Shown: positions 27,744 to 39,600 of the stretch, in pieces | Layout of the letters: each line of letters opens with the position of its first letter | Position numbering within the stretch: the stretch's first letter is position 1 | Assembly: GCF_964355755.1 (NCBI RefSeq) | Contig: NC_092677.1 | Span: 4,655,001-4,719,000 of the forward strand | From: Antedon mediterranea | Taxonomy: Eukaryota > Echinodermata > Crinoidea > Comatulida > Antedonidae | DNA: 64,000 bases | Reading direction: 5' to 3' | Program-made: the position numbers and the translations under genes | The notes under the pieces: model-generated | What the model saw: only the letters and a program-made list of their open reading frames with translations | What the model was told of the DNA's origin: nothing | The model's database searches: none

Positions 27744-28584
27744 TAATCATTGGTTCTTCAAATACAAATAGATTCCGTCCATTATTCAAGATATAATTAA
27801 TTTAAATATAATTTATTATAAATGTAAATCATTCATAATTGTGGCCACTCAATTTAATTTTTTTTCTTGTCATAAGCATTTAGTTGGAGCCAAATTAAAG
27901 TAAAAATTGCTTGTATTGTTCAGCATATATCCTCTGTTAATGAAATATCATACAATATTGGTTTATTACAATATTATTGTCTCGCATTTTACTGCAACTA
28001 ATTTGTTATTCAATCTATATGAAGTGAACCATTTATTCCTGCCTTGTTGTGTGCGCAGGCAGCAATGCTTTTGGATGCTTTTGGTTGTCAATTAAATGAT
28101 TTTTTGTGTAACAAGACATTAACTTGTACCTCCCACAAGGAATCATTGGGGTTCAAGTTAATTTATTATGTGGTGTAACTATTTCTTTCATCCATAAATT
28201 ATCTGTTCCATGTCAAACCTCTCAAAAAATTATTTAGATAGAAATGGATTATTCTTATATGTAAACATTTATTTTTGAGTAAAAGTATGATTTTTGTTAA
28301 ATAAAACTATAAAAAAAATATAGTTTAGATTCTCCTTGTTGTTAGATGTAAATGTTTATTTTTATACTATCTAGGATGTTATGTGTACAATTTTGATATA
28401 AGAAAATATAATAATAATCTTATAATCAAATCAAAGCAATAGTTCATGAAAGCTCCATAATTCTTGTTTTTGAGTACATGTATGATTTTTGTTGAATAAA
28501 AACTTTAAAAAAAATACAGTTCAGATTCTTTGTTTTGTCAAAAAAGTACTAATATAATATGAAATATATAATACATTTATAGTT
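27744..28584. other. 3' untranslated/intergenic region of the coiled-coil gene
   Basis: No coding region is seen. Candidate AATAAA signals lie at 28300-28305 and in a duplicated stretch near 28496. The motif 'aaaaaaatacagttcagattc' and its relatives occur three times (about 28310, 28508, 28920), so part of this region is a dispersed or locally duplicated repeat. Confidence 0.5.
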
Positions 28585-28870
28585 TAGTTTAGTTTAGTTA
28601 TAATGGGAAAGTTTAGGCGAGGTGCCTTTTTAACCCCATATCAACTACATTGTGTCGATGCGATTCTTGAAGGTGTTAGTGGTCTCAGAATTAACAACGT
28701 CGGCTGGTAAACTGTTCAATGGTTTATTACTTGTTGCGAGAAGGTATGTCTTCTACAGTTCAATCCTTTATGGAAAATAGGCTTGAAAAATCTCAGGTGA
28801 TGTCCTCAAGTTATTTTCTGCTAATGTTACTTCTCATTTGGAAAAAGTCATCAAACTGTTTTTTAAATCA
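28585..28870 (-). mobile_element. 3' end of a decayed non-LTR (LINE) retrotransposon
   Basis: The minus strand reads 'NSLPADVVNSETTNTFKNRI' followed by DTM and a stop near 28647. This is the characteristic C-terminus of reverse transcriptases of CR1/L2-type LINEs, where a W usually precedes NSLP; here it is L. An in-frame stop lies upstream, so it is a dead 5'-truncated copy. It lies between the coiled-coil gene and CENATAC. Confidence 0.75.
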
Positions 28871-29119
28871 AAGCAATAGTTCATAACAGTTTTAGAATTC
28901 TTGTTTTAAGTACAAACAAAAAATACAGTTCAGATTCTTTTTTTTTGTCAAAAAAGCAATAATATAATAAGAAAATATAATAAATTTAAATCAAAGCAAA
29001 GTTTTAGAATTCTTGTTATTGTTCTGACGTTGGGGGTGCATGTCTTTCGGATAAAACGTCTGGAATTGTAGAGCCTACAATGTTGATACTTTTTAAGTCG
29101 GGCGAAAAAAAAAGTTACT

Positions 29120-32100
29120 ATGGAAGATCCTTACTCGTTTTGTGAAATTTGTAGAATAAACCACACATCTGGAAAGAAACATTCATTTTCGTCAAAACAT
29201 ACAGCACGATTGAAAACAATTTTGAAAAAGTTTGGATCAAAGGTAAGGTCATATTTGAATCATAAAGCTAGGCCCTCATATGACCGGTTTTCTGAATATT
29301 ATTGATTGGGGTGGTAGGCTATGTACTCTCCCGGCGGGGCACCCATCGCGGTTGGTGACCATTCATGTAGGCCTAGCCTAGTCAAAAGGTTCAGTGCCAA
29401 ATAATGCACTTCTGGCCATTTTAATGTTCATCCACAATCATTCAAAATAAAAATTCACTGACCGGCATTAACAAATTATATACTAACTTAACTAACTAGC
29501 TAGGCCACAAAGTTAAAAAGGCGCTAGTTCCGTTTCGCACCTGTTTTTATTTCGACTTCCTTTTGACTCCAAATTGTTAAGCAGCTTATTGTGAATACTA
29601 CACCTTAACATTGGGCCTCATAAGTACTTTTATGAAGAAGAATCACATAACAAGTAACAAATAAATCCTTAAATTGATGATTTTACAGACATGTTTCTCG
29701 CATACCGTTCGCGAATTTAGCATACTCGAAGTTCAATATTTTCGTTTCTATGGAGCGCCAAAAGAGCAACAACAATAGATGGTTAAAACCTCAGTGGAAT
29801 GCGTCTTCTTTTAATGCATTTATTATTGAAATACACGTTTAATTTTAATATATTTTGTCAATAAAAATGCTGTAACATTTTACTGCTAATAATTTGCTGT
29901 TTTCAAATAGCAACCAACCCTAGGCCTAAGACTAAGAGGAATATTATTTAGATCAGATATACCCCTACAGTACATGTAATATGATGATGAATTTGTCGAT
30001 TTTCATTCCTAAAAGTTCCTGCAAAAACCATGTACAGTATCAACAGTAATATTTTTGTTGCATTAACATTGACAAAATATGATAAAATTGAACGTAATTT
30101 TGACCAATAAATGCATTAAATATACGCAATTTACTGAGTTTTTAGCCCTCTATTATGATTGCTCTTTTGGCGCTCCATAGAAACAACAACATTGAACATG
30201 GAGTATGCGAAATTCATGAACCGATTGCGAGAAACACGTCTGTAAATTCATCAATTTAAAGGATTTGTTTTTTACTTTTTGTGTGACCTCCTTCGTAAAA
30301 GTATTTTTGAGGCCTAATTCTAAGGTGTGGTACTCACGATAAAGTTACTTAACCAATTTTGAGTCGAAATAAACGATAGGTGCGAAACGGAACTAGCGCC
30401 AATAAAAAAGCCTACACACACAGTTAACACTAAACTGAGGAGTGTAGGCCCTAGCTATTACTGATCATAAATGATTACTAAACAATAATAAACAAATGAT
30501 TATTAATATTAAATCATAAAATATATATATGTTAGAAAATGTTTGTAATTTTAGATTTCAGATAGTAAGAAAAAGCTCCTAAATCCAGTGATCTCTAAGG
30601 CTAGTTCAGAGTTATCAGCTGTCAATGTGTGGTGCTACATGTGCTCTGTAGAGGTCAAAAGACATGTCGCAGACCACCATGCCATCATTATGGATGCAGG
30701 TCTACTGGAACACCTTGCAACGTATGTTCCTCTTTTAAACCTTTTTAATGTATATATGAAGTTGGGTTAGGGCACCTTCCACCCACCCTAATTTTATCAC
30801 AGCACTCACTCATTCTGGATTCTTGGAAGAACTTACTCTTTACTTTTGTAATTTATGACCTAGACTCGCCTGACAGTTCCTATTGCATATCATAATTTTC
30901 TAGTACATTTGGTTATGCATTTAATAATATTTTTTTTGTAGACCTGAGCATGCCAAAAAAGTTCACCAGTTCTTTTGGGAAAATAGGTTAAGCAAGGAAC
31001 AAAAAAAGAATTATCTTGTAAATGAGGAAGGACTAGATTCATTCAAAGAAGCTTTAAAAAATGCTCTTGCCTGCTACGAAAATGAGGAAGAAACACAGTT
31101 GAAGAAGGTAATAAATGATGATAGATGTAATCTAAGAGCTACCGTTTAGGTTCCCCCCAGACTATATGCATTGCACGTCTTTGAATGAAGAGTTAATACT
31201 GTGAAGTGATAATACAAATATTAAATTAATGGTTATTTCTACAGCAAGCTATGAAGATAAAAGAAATTGAGTGTACACAGACGAATGTAGTCAACCAGAA
31301 AGAAGAAGACCTACAAATCACTACACAGAGTGAACAACAGGTGTGGACGACATGTAACAGAATCAGTACCCACTGCTTACTGTATACCTTTGAATATAAT
31401 TTTTAATTTATTTATATTTTTTTGTTTTGTACTGAAATTTGTTGTGTATACTGTATTGTCAGTGGTGGTTTTTTTTATTTTGAAGTAGGCAAATAATACA
31501 TTTTTCAAAATTTAGGATCCCCCTATGACTGTTGCATATTTGTCACAATATGTATCATTTTACCTAAAGTAAATAGGTAATAAATTCCTCTTTTAAAATA
31601 AATTACGTTACTGTGAAATTATTTCCTGAACCTCTTTAGAGTGGGCCAAGTTCTGGGCATTCATCTGGTAGTTGGTAAGTGTTTGTTTTTATTGTAATTA
31701 AATTTGAAATTTATCTTCTTAATTTCATCTTTATCCATAATAGCCCATGTATAACAATGAAGTGCACACAATTTAAAAAAGTGTATTATGCAATATTTGT
31801 GCATATATTTGTAAAAACCAACAAATATATCCTTAGACCAATAACAATATTATTATTTTTTAGGGGAAACTCATCAAGTGGAATTAAACCTCATTCAAAA
31901 GTACAAACAGAGGGTGTAAGTAAACCTCATTCAAAAGTACAAACAGAGGGTGTAGTCTACAGTGATGGATTGACATTTATTGGCAAAAGTGTACGTTTCT
32001 CTTTCGTTTTATGTTCACAAAGAAACTAATGATATAGTAGTATATAGTACTTCATAGCATCATATTATCTATTTAAATATATGTTATATTTCATTTTTGG

Positions 32101-32854
32101 AGCGAAAGGCTAGGAATATGAACCGAAACCGCTTTACTATAAAGTTTGTGGATGTAATTGTTGCAAATTATTCCTAATTATATTGATTGTTTTAGAACTG
32201 TTTACCTGATGGCAATGTCCACACCGGTGCTGTGCCTCCATGGTTGAGAGCTGATGATGGTGAGCCAACACAGACAAAACCCATAGGACCAACTGAGCAA
32301 GACTTCCAAGAACATTGTAAGTTGTGGTATATTCAGTTTGAAAGGCGTACCATGCCCACTCACAATGTCATATCTTAAATGTAATATCTAGTCTAAATAG
32401 TATTTGTGTTGCAAGTTATCTTCATGGTTGATTAAAGTCGGTGTAATTTTCTTCTTTCAGTGAAAAAAGAACGTAAACGTAAGTTAAATCCTGCCCGTGT
32501 TGGAGCAAATTTTGATCGTACATCAACAAACAATCCTGATTGGATGCCTTCATTTGGCCGTGTTTGGAACTCGGGAAGACGATTACAATCAAAGTAGGTT
32601 GAATATGTCACTGGTACATAATTATTTTATCATTTCGCTCAATTTGAGAATAACAGAATATATTTTACCTACCTACTGGCCTGTAACGCTGCAAATTTTT
32701 TCCCCCAGTGAATCTGGCCTTTGCCTGCAAGTTTTACTTTGTTTTATATTTATTTATATGTTTGTGTTCTTTTTTTAGACAACAATACCAACGTGAAACA
32801 GGCAACTGGAAAAAACGCAAAACAATGAATGGACATCATAGTGGAAAATATTAA
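29120..32854 (+). CDS. CENATAC: CENATAC (CCDC84) orthologue, 9 exons, 347 aa
   Basis: Exons are 29120-29242, 30555-30721, 30942-31107, 31245-31340, 31640-31674, 31864-31990, 32196-32316, 32461-32593 and 32779-32854. All are GT-AG and the frame closes at TAA. The protein starts MEDPYSFCEICRINHTSGKK and has a zinc-finger-like CxxC-x9-H-x5-H at residues 8-27. A second finger region has WCYMCSVEVKRH and GLLEHLATPEH. The C-terminal conserved box includes GLTFIGKS, HTGAVPPW, ARVGANFDRTS, WMPSFGRVWNSGRRLQS. Order and motifs match the vertebrate protein (about 330 aa). In vertebrates CENATAC helps splice AT-AC minor (U12-type) introns and is also linked to centrosomes. The exon at 31864 contains a 36-bp tandem duplication (KPHSKVQTEGVS twice). 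Intron 1 holds an 881-bp foldback element. Confidence 0.95.
29520..30400. mobile_element. Large foldback element (about 881 bp) in CENATAC intron 1
   Basis: The outer ends are perfect inverted copies ('ggcgctagttccgtttcgca'). The two arms, about 29520-29774 and 30157-30400, stay alignable in inverted orientation over about 250 bp with substitutions and small indels. Examples are 'ggagcgccaaaagagcaa' against 'ttgctcttttggcgctcc', and 'acagacatgtttctcgca' against 'tgcgagaaacacgtctgt'. The roughly 380-bp centre has no coding capacity. It looks like a non-autonomous DNA transposon with long inverted repeats. The superfamily is unknown and no target duplication is clear. Confidence 0.8.
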
Positions 32855-32982
32855 CTATTCACCAACTACAGTTATACACACAGAACAAGATGTTGGCATA
32901 ACAATGCAGATTGCTTAGAGACCATGTCAAAATTATTCTACTGCAGTAACTACATTACTGCAGTAGATCACCTTATTGCATA

Positions 32983-32988
32983 AATAAA
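32983..32988 (+). terminator. Poly(A) signal AATAAA for CENATAC
   Basis: A canonical AATAAA lies 129 bases after the CENATAC stop, within 'cataaataaaagac'. It is the first such signal downstream. Confidence 0.7.
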
Positions 32989-33023
32989 AGACAATGTAAT
33001 ATTGCAGTACAAAACTTCCGTAT

Positions 33024-33029
33024 TTTATT
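33024..33029 (-). terminator. Poly(A) signal AATAAA for CEP164
   Basis: On the minus strand an AATAAA lies about 600 bases after the CEP164 stop, giving a 3' UTR of about that length. It is only 36 bases beyond the opposing CENATAC signal, so the two transcripts probably overlap or abut. Confidence 0.6.
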
Positions 33030-33632
33030 TGTTGAAAACATTCATGACAAACCATAACAAGATGAACATCATACAAGTGTATTTACACAGAAAAAAGGTA
33101 TAAAAGTTACTGTTAGAATACCAATAGGTAGGGATGGAATCTTAATTACACGGAGAGTACTGGACATATTTTTGGGTGTTTTGGTCACCGACATTGGTTT
33201 CATACTATTACCAAAACAATATGGCTATAATTTTAAATTTACATAAATATATATACAAACAGTCGAAGTAGAATCAAGGCTGTCATTGAAAATACTATTG
33301 CTATAAACACATTACGGACATATCAGGAAACCTAGTCAATATCTTTGTGCACACAAATCTACCGATAATTAACGAAAACTGTATAACATTAATAAAAGCA
33401 TGATATAGTACTTTGCTATAGATTATTAGCATTTCAAGGTGATTTTTCGCAATACAAACATCTTATCTCCGAACTATTACTGGGTGATATTAATTAGGGT
33501 GGGAAAATTAATCAAATATACTTCAAAAATATTATACAGGATACTATCACAGTAGTATCAAACTACAGAATTGTGATTTTGTTTTTAGACACTCTGAAAT
33601 ATAAATGATCCTAGCCAACTTTATCCACAACT

Positions 33633-36600
33633 CTAGGTAACTGGTTTTACTCTAATCTGGTTATTTTCATCTAGCTCCAATCTTGTAGATCCAAACTTAT
33701 GCTGATCAACCGAGTTACCACTTGTGAGAGGCGTGGCAAGTCTGCTGTTTTCACGGAAAGTGCGTAACTGTTCACTGAAATAAAAATTCAAAATATATCA
33801 TTTTTCTATATATAATTTGTCTTATGACTTGAACATTTCAGTGAGAGTTGTACAACAATTCTATTATGAAACATAACTAACCTGGCTGGTATGTAACCTC
33901 TAAACTTTGACACTGATAGTGATGATAGACCGGGTACAGTTGATGACCCTGAATTTTTATCTAAATAAGAACAATTTTAAAACATTGTAACCGCATTAAT
34001 AATACTAATATAACACTGTGCAAACCAACATCACTGTCAACGAAAAAGCAGTTTTTTGTCCGAGCAGGATCTAATGAATTGTAATGTGCAACGCTTTTAG
34101 CATTAAGATTGACATTATATACCATTAGCCTACTACTAGACTAATAAATAATTTTAAACTAACATTTACCTCCAAAATATTTGCGCCATTTCCTCTCTAG
34201 CACCTGGTCAGCAGATTCATGTTGAGGCTCTCTGAAAGCTGGTGAATTCCTAACAGTGGAGTAAACTGGATACCCTGTTGAAATATTCCTCCTATAAGAA
34301 CTGGTATAATCCGATGGTACGTAACGACTTGATGGAGGGAGTCTATTGGTTGGCTGGTAACCATAAGCAGGCTGTGTATCATATGGCAAGTACGAGCCGT
34401 TGTGGAACGGTTGAAGGGATGGTGGTTGGCGAGACGGTTGCTGTGGCTGGAGGATTGCATCATTGATGGACGCGTGTGGTGTACCTTTTTGTGTTTCGCT
34501 GTTTTGCGGTAGTTGTTTTTGTAATAGTCCCATGACGTCTGTTAACTGTTTGTTGACTTTGTCAATGGATGATGTGATTGGCTGAATCATGGAATCGTTC
34601 ATTGTCACTCTCTGCGTTAATAATGAATCAAGTCCCTTTAAGATATCTGAGGTTTGGTCATTCTGCATGCCTATTCTTTCTGCAGAGAAAAACAAACATC
34701 ATTCATTCAAATTTAATAGGCAAAGTGGATAATATAGGGAGCGTTATATATGTGAGGACCTATGATCTAGTTATGTCATGTTAATTCATTATGCACAAGA
34801 CAAGTTTTGGGAAACTGGTTCAGATGACGACAAACTACCCAGGATCGTCGCAATTCTAAAGCTTCTTATTGCCAAAATGTATGTATGTTTGTACCTGTCT
34901 GAGGTAAGCCACCTCCTTCTGGTCGATATCTTAGTGTTTTAGTATCCTCCTCATCTTCTTCGTTTTCATCAGATGAATGGCTAAGGCTTAGTTGATGTGT
35001 ATGTCGTCTCTGACTCTGGTGAGGTATATCACTCAGATCACTATCTGAACTCTAGCAATTAAAACAAAAATCATTTTAAGTTTATTTTAAGTTAAGATTA
35101 TAAGTTGTCTGCAACAGGCAAGTATACATTTTAGTATATGGGATACAAACAATGCATGATGCCAACCAAATGGTGGGTTATACAATATTTTATGCTGTAT
35201 TCTCTATAGTTTCTAGAATCTGTCAATTTGAATTAAATGAATGAACTGTTTCTTACATAATTAAGTGATTCTTCTAACTGTTTCAATTTCTGTTCTTTTT
35301 CTCGGACTAGTCTCCGTCCAGCAGTTACATTAATAACTGCTTTATCCAACTCTATGGCTTCCTAGAAAAAAGAAAAAAAAAACATTTTAAATCTTTCAAT
35401 AAATATTTCTCTGTTGTCTCTTATAATAAAAATATGGTATATCCGCATTGAACATCCACCACTTCACCAAATACATTAAGGTACTAACTTACCCTCTCTA
35501 AGCTAAGCTTAACATCATCCAGCATTGATGTACTGCTTGTTGACAGACCAGCAATGTATTGATTGCGTACATCTCTTCTCCATTCCTGCTTGGCATTCTG
35601 TAGCTTTGACTGACGGTGTTTCAATGTGTTCTTCTGTTTCTTGAGAAAAGCCTTTGCACGGTTTATTGCGCTGCCCTCTTCTATTAGTCGCACACGCAGT
35701 TGACTTAAAAAGTAAGTATTAATAATCAGTTATTTTATAGCTCTCTTTTATTCAAATATTATATCATAATATATATACATATATCATTTATTCAGAAGTT
35801 ACTAAGGTACTCTATCCCTGAGTCAAATAGATAATATTAGTAAGTCAACCTCTGTTGTTCACTGGTAATAGAATAGATTATAGAGAAGTACATGATTGAA
35901 GTACCTTTCTAAATTGTAATGATAATTAAATACAAAATTCTACCTTTGTTGCAGGTGATTATGAATATTCAAATTAGCAAACTCTTCCGGGTCACTTGTA
36001 TCAAATTCATCATCTTCAACATCAAGCCACGCATAGTGATGATTAGCTCTTGGCTTACTCTGCTGTAAAGAAGAAAATATCAAAACTAATTTTGATGAAA
36101 TAATGATTTTGATTTTATCATTCTGGTTGGTTGTAATCACAGTGTAAAACCCGGTCTACACTATCAAACTTTATGTGACAAACAAACGTGATGTGCCCAT
36201 ATATGGATTTGATGTCAAATCACTACCATATTTAAGTATATCACTATCGTATTTTTCCACATAAAGTTTGATAGTGTAGAGAGAGCTTTAGAAACGCCTG
36301 TAATCTCCCTGAGAAACACTTCAATTCTGTTTCAGCTAATGTACTTATTAATCTCTTAATATACTTATGGTTTTCTATATAAATACATTTCAAGGTACTT
36401 ACTAAAGTAGATTGTTTATTCCTAGTCCAGAGGCTCTCTGTGTGGTAGCTTCTACCACTATGTTGACGTGACCTGGGAACATCTGTGTCGTGTTGTGGAT
36501 GACTCACATTTGTAAACATTTCTCTGGAATTCTCTTCAAAATCTTTAGGATTATTAAACAAAAGACAAGATATATTATATAACATAGGATGTTTAAATCA

Positions 36601-39600
36601 TAATAGAATGTATTTGTTGATTGTAGTTTTTTATGCCATTTCATGCAATTGTCTATTAAGACAAAGGAAAAATAATTTTCTTACCATCAACATCGTTTTC
36701 CAACGACGGTCTTGAAAAATCTCTTGGATGAACCATTTCTATCCGCTAAAAAATGATGAAATTCATTGGCTCATCAAAAAATATATTGATACATAACAAT
36801 CATATGGAAAAAACAGTTTCATATACAGTAAGCATGTACGAATTAAGACATGGACAGTACAGAATGACTATCAGTACATTGCATTGCAAATCAAGTCTTC
36901 CAATGCAAAAATATTTTGGTTACCACATATGACCAAGTATTATAGTCCCAGGGGGCCTAGGTATGAAATTTGGGGAAAATTAACAATGGAACTATCACTA
37001 AAAACTTGTTACCAAATTAACCTAGGGAATGAGATTATATTCCTGCATGGGATTATGCAATATGGTATGGTATGTATTTGAGTCAAATCCCTGTTGTTTT
37101 CTTACATGTTTTGAGGGTGTAAGAAGTTCATTTATGTCCATCACGTCTGCACTCGGTGTCATTCCTACAATGTTGCCATGGCGACCATCTTCAGTGCTAA
37201 CATCTCCATTCATAGATTGGTGTTCTTGGCTTGGCTCTCTACGTTGTCTACAAACACAATGTGATGATTTTTTTCAAATAATATTTAAAAATAATGAAAT
37301 AGTATTTTGACCGTCAATAATACTATACCATTCAGCATTAATGTGTAAAGTTTATTATAATATGATTATTATTAACATCGTTGTTAGACAGAGCATCATG
37401 GCCCGGGTGTGTTTCAAGTGGACCAGTGTAATTTAATAATTGTTTTCAAGTCATTTTCTTTGGTCTTCCAACTGGATTTGATTATTTCATTATATTAGGT
37501 CTGCCACTGTTAAGAAATGCTGAATATTGTCTGTTTTTTGAAGAAGATTTAACTTGAATCACTCACCTTCCTTCTAGTTCCTGTTTCTCTTGCTTCATCC
37601 GCTGGACATCATGTTCAAGGTCTTCTCGTTCACGTTTCAATATATTTAGCTGATTTCGTTCTTGTTTAATCTCATCCCTAATGTGTTTTAGTTGTGAATG
37701 CAACTCTTCAAGTTCTTTGGAGTTCAGTGGGGCTGCTTGGTTTGCAAATGTTTCCTACAAAAATCAAATCAAATCATTTGTTCATTGTACCTAACGATTC
37801 AATTTTAAAATTAAAAAATAAACATAATAATCATAAAATAAAATTGAAAATGCTCACATCTTTTTCCTCTTCAAACTTTATCTGATCATCTTCAAACTTC
37901 TTTCGTCTTTTTTTCAGATCATTTTCTTCTCTTTCAATCTGTGCAGCCAACTTCTCCAATTTTCTTTTTGTCTCATTTAATGAATCACCAGTTTCCTTAA
38001 GGGCACTTTCCTCATCTTCGTGTTTTCTATGGAGTTCTTCCTTCCTATCTTCAAACTCCCTCCGTAGAGTCTTCAGTTCTTTTTCATGGTCTTTTGCTAG
38101 CCTTGACTTTTCACTTTCAAGTTTAGAAGTAATTGATGTCCTCTCCTTCTCTTCCTGTAAAATAATACAAAACGATAAAAATCAATTATTATTATCAAAC
38201 CTGTGTTGGGAGCAATATATCCACGTATGCCCACAATGAACTAACATGACATAGTTTGGTCGTTGCAAAATTGAAAGCTCCCTAATAACATGGACAGCAT
38301 CAATGTTCAATACAGTACACTTAATATTGACCTAGAGTTTCTTTTAAATTGTACACACCTTTTTCTTATATTCCATCTGTATGCTCTTCATCTCCTTTTC
38401 ATGTTCTTTCTTCAAATTATCAAGTTGTTTTCTTTGCTCTTCTTTGATTTCACTTTTTCTTTCTTTTAGGACATTTTCCAGCTTAAAAATTAACAATAAC
38501 ATTATAATAGTAAGTGAATCACTGTAATATAACACATTTTAAAGGTGAAAAGAGAACCCAAACATCAGAGTATTTTTTTATTTTTATTTATTCGACTTCT
38601 CACTAACTCAGTTAATGAAGGATCTGGACCAACAGGTGGTAAACACCTCTAAACCGGCCCAGTCCCAATTTGCACAGTGGCTGTGTGTGACAGTGGCTGT
38701 GTTTGTGTGGACTAGTACACCGGGGTAACCCCCTATTCGTCTCGAAAGATGTACTAGGTTCTTTAAAGTGCGCATGAGCTATGTGTACACTGGACCTACG
38801 GTTTATAGTCCTTATCCGAGAAGACTCGTTCTACCACCAGAACCATGGAGCGAGTGAGCCTCGAACCCTTGCCGATGTTATGGCTAATTAATTACGGTTC
38901 CACTGTCTTAACCGCTCGGCCACTCACTCACTCACTAATTATTAATTTAATCAATATTTAAGACCCAAGATATTTAAATATTTTAGAAATGTATTTACTC
39001 CATCCTCCATTTCTTCAACAGCAGCTTGTTTTTGTCTTGATGTTTGTAATTTTTCTTCTGTTCTCTTCATTTCTTCTTCATTGGCAACTTGTAACTTTGC
39101 AAGAACATCATCTAAATTCTAAAGAAAGAAAATCAAAGTAGAATAAAGAAAGCAAAAAAGAAAGTATAATAATTTAAAAAATTAATATATCTTGAATATA
39201 AATACTGGTACAGTTAGGTAATTGCAATACTGTATCAAATGGATGTCATGCTGTACATCATTTTTCTGAACTAAAATACTGTTGCTTTTATATGATCATA
39301 AAGTACATCTCTTAAAGTTGCAATCATCCTTTCCCTTATAGTTGTTTTATATTTAACATTTTTTGGTACTGCCTCACACAAGCGTTTTTTTTAAATTTTG
39401 GCCCTTTTAGTTTAATCAAATTATTTTAAATTATTATTATGAACTTATAAGAGAAATAAATGTTACTTTGATTGATTGATATCTCCTAAGAAATAATTTA
39501 CATTTCTGGATGTGCATAACAAAGTACTGAGCATGAAGCAAATGAGGACACTAACCCGTTGATGATTATCCATGACTTCTTTCCTCTTTGTTTCTACTTC

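Noticed and set aside
34278-34784. Plus-strand and alternative minus-strand frames over a CEP164 exon
   Set aside because: They overlap the conserved coding exon 34170-34679 in other frames.
38865-38922. A functional tRNA gene
   Set aside because: A and B boxes are present but the sequence continues into a SINE body and A/T-rich tail, with no cloverleaf 3' end.
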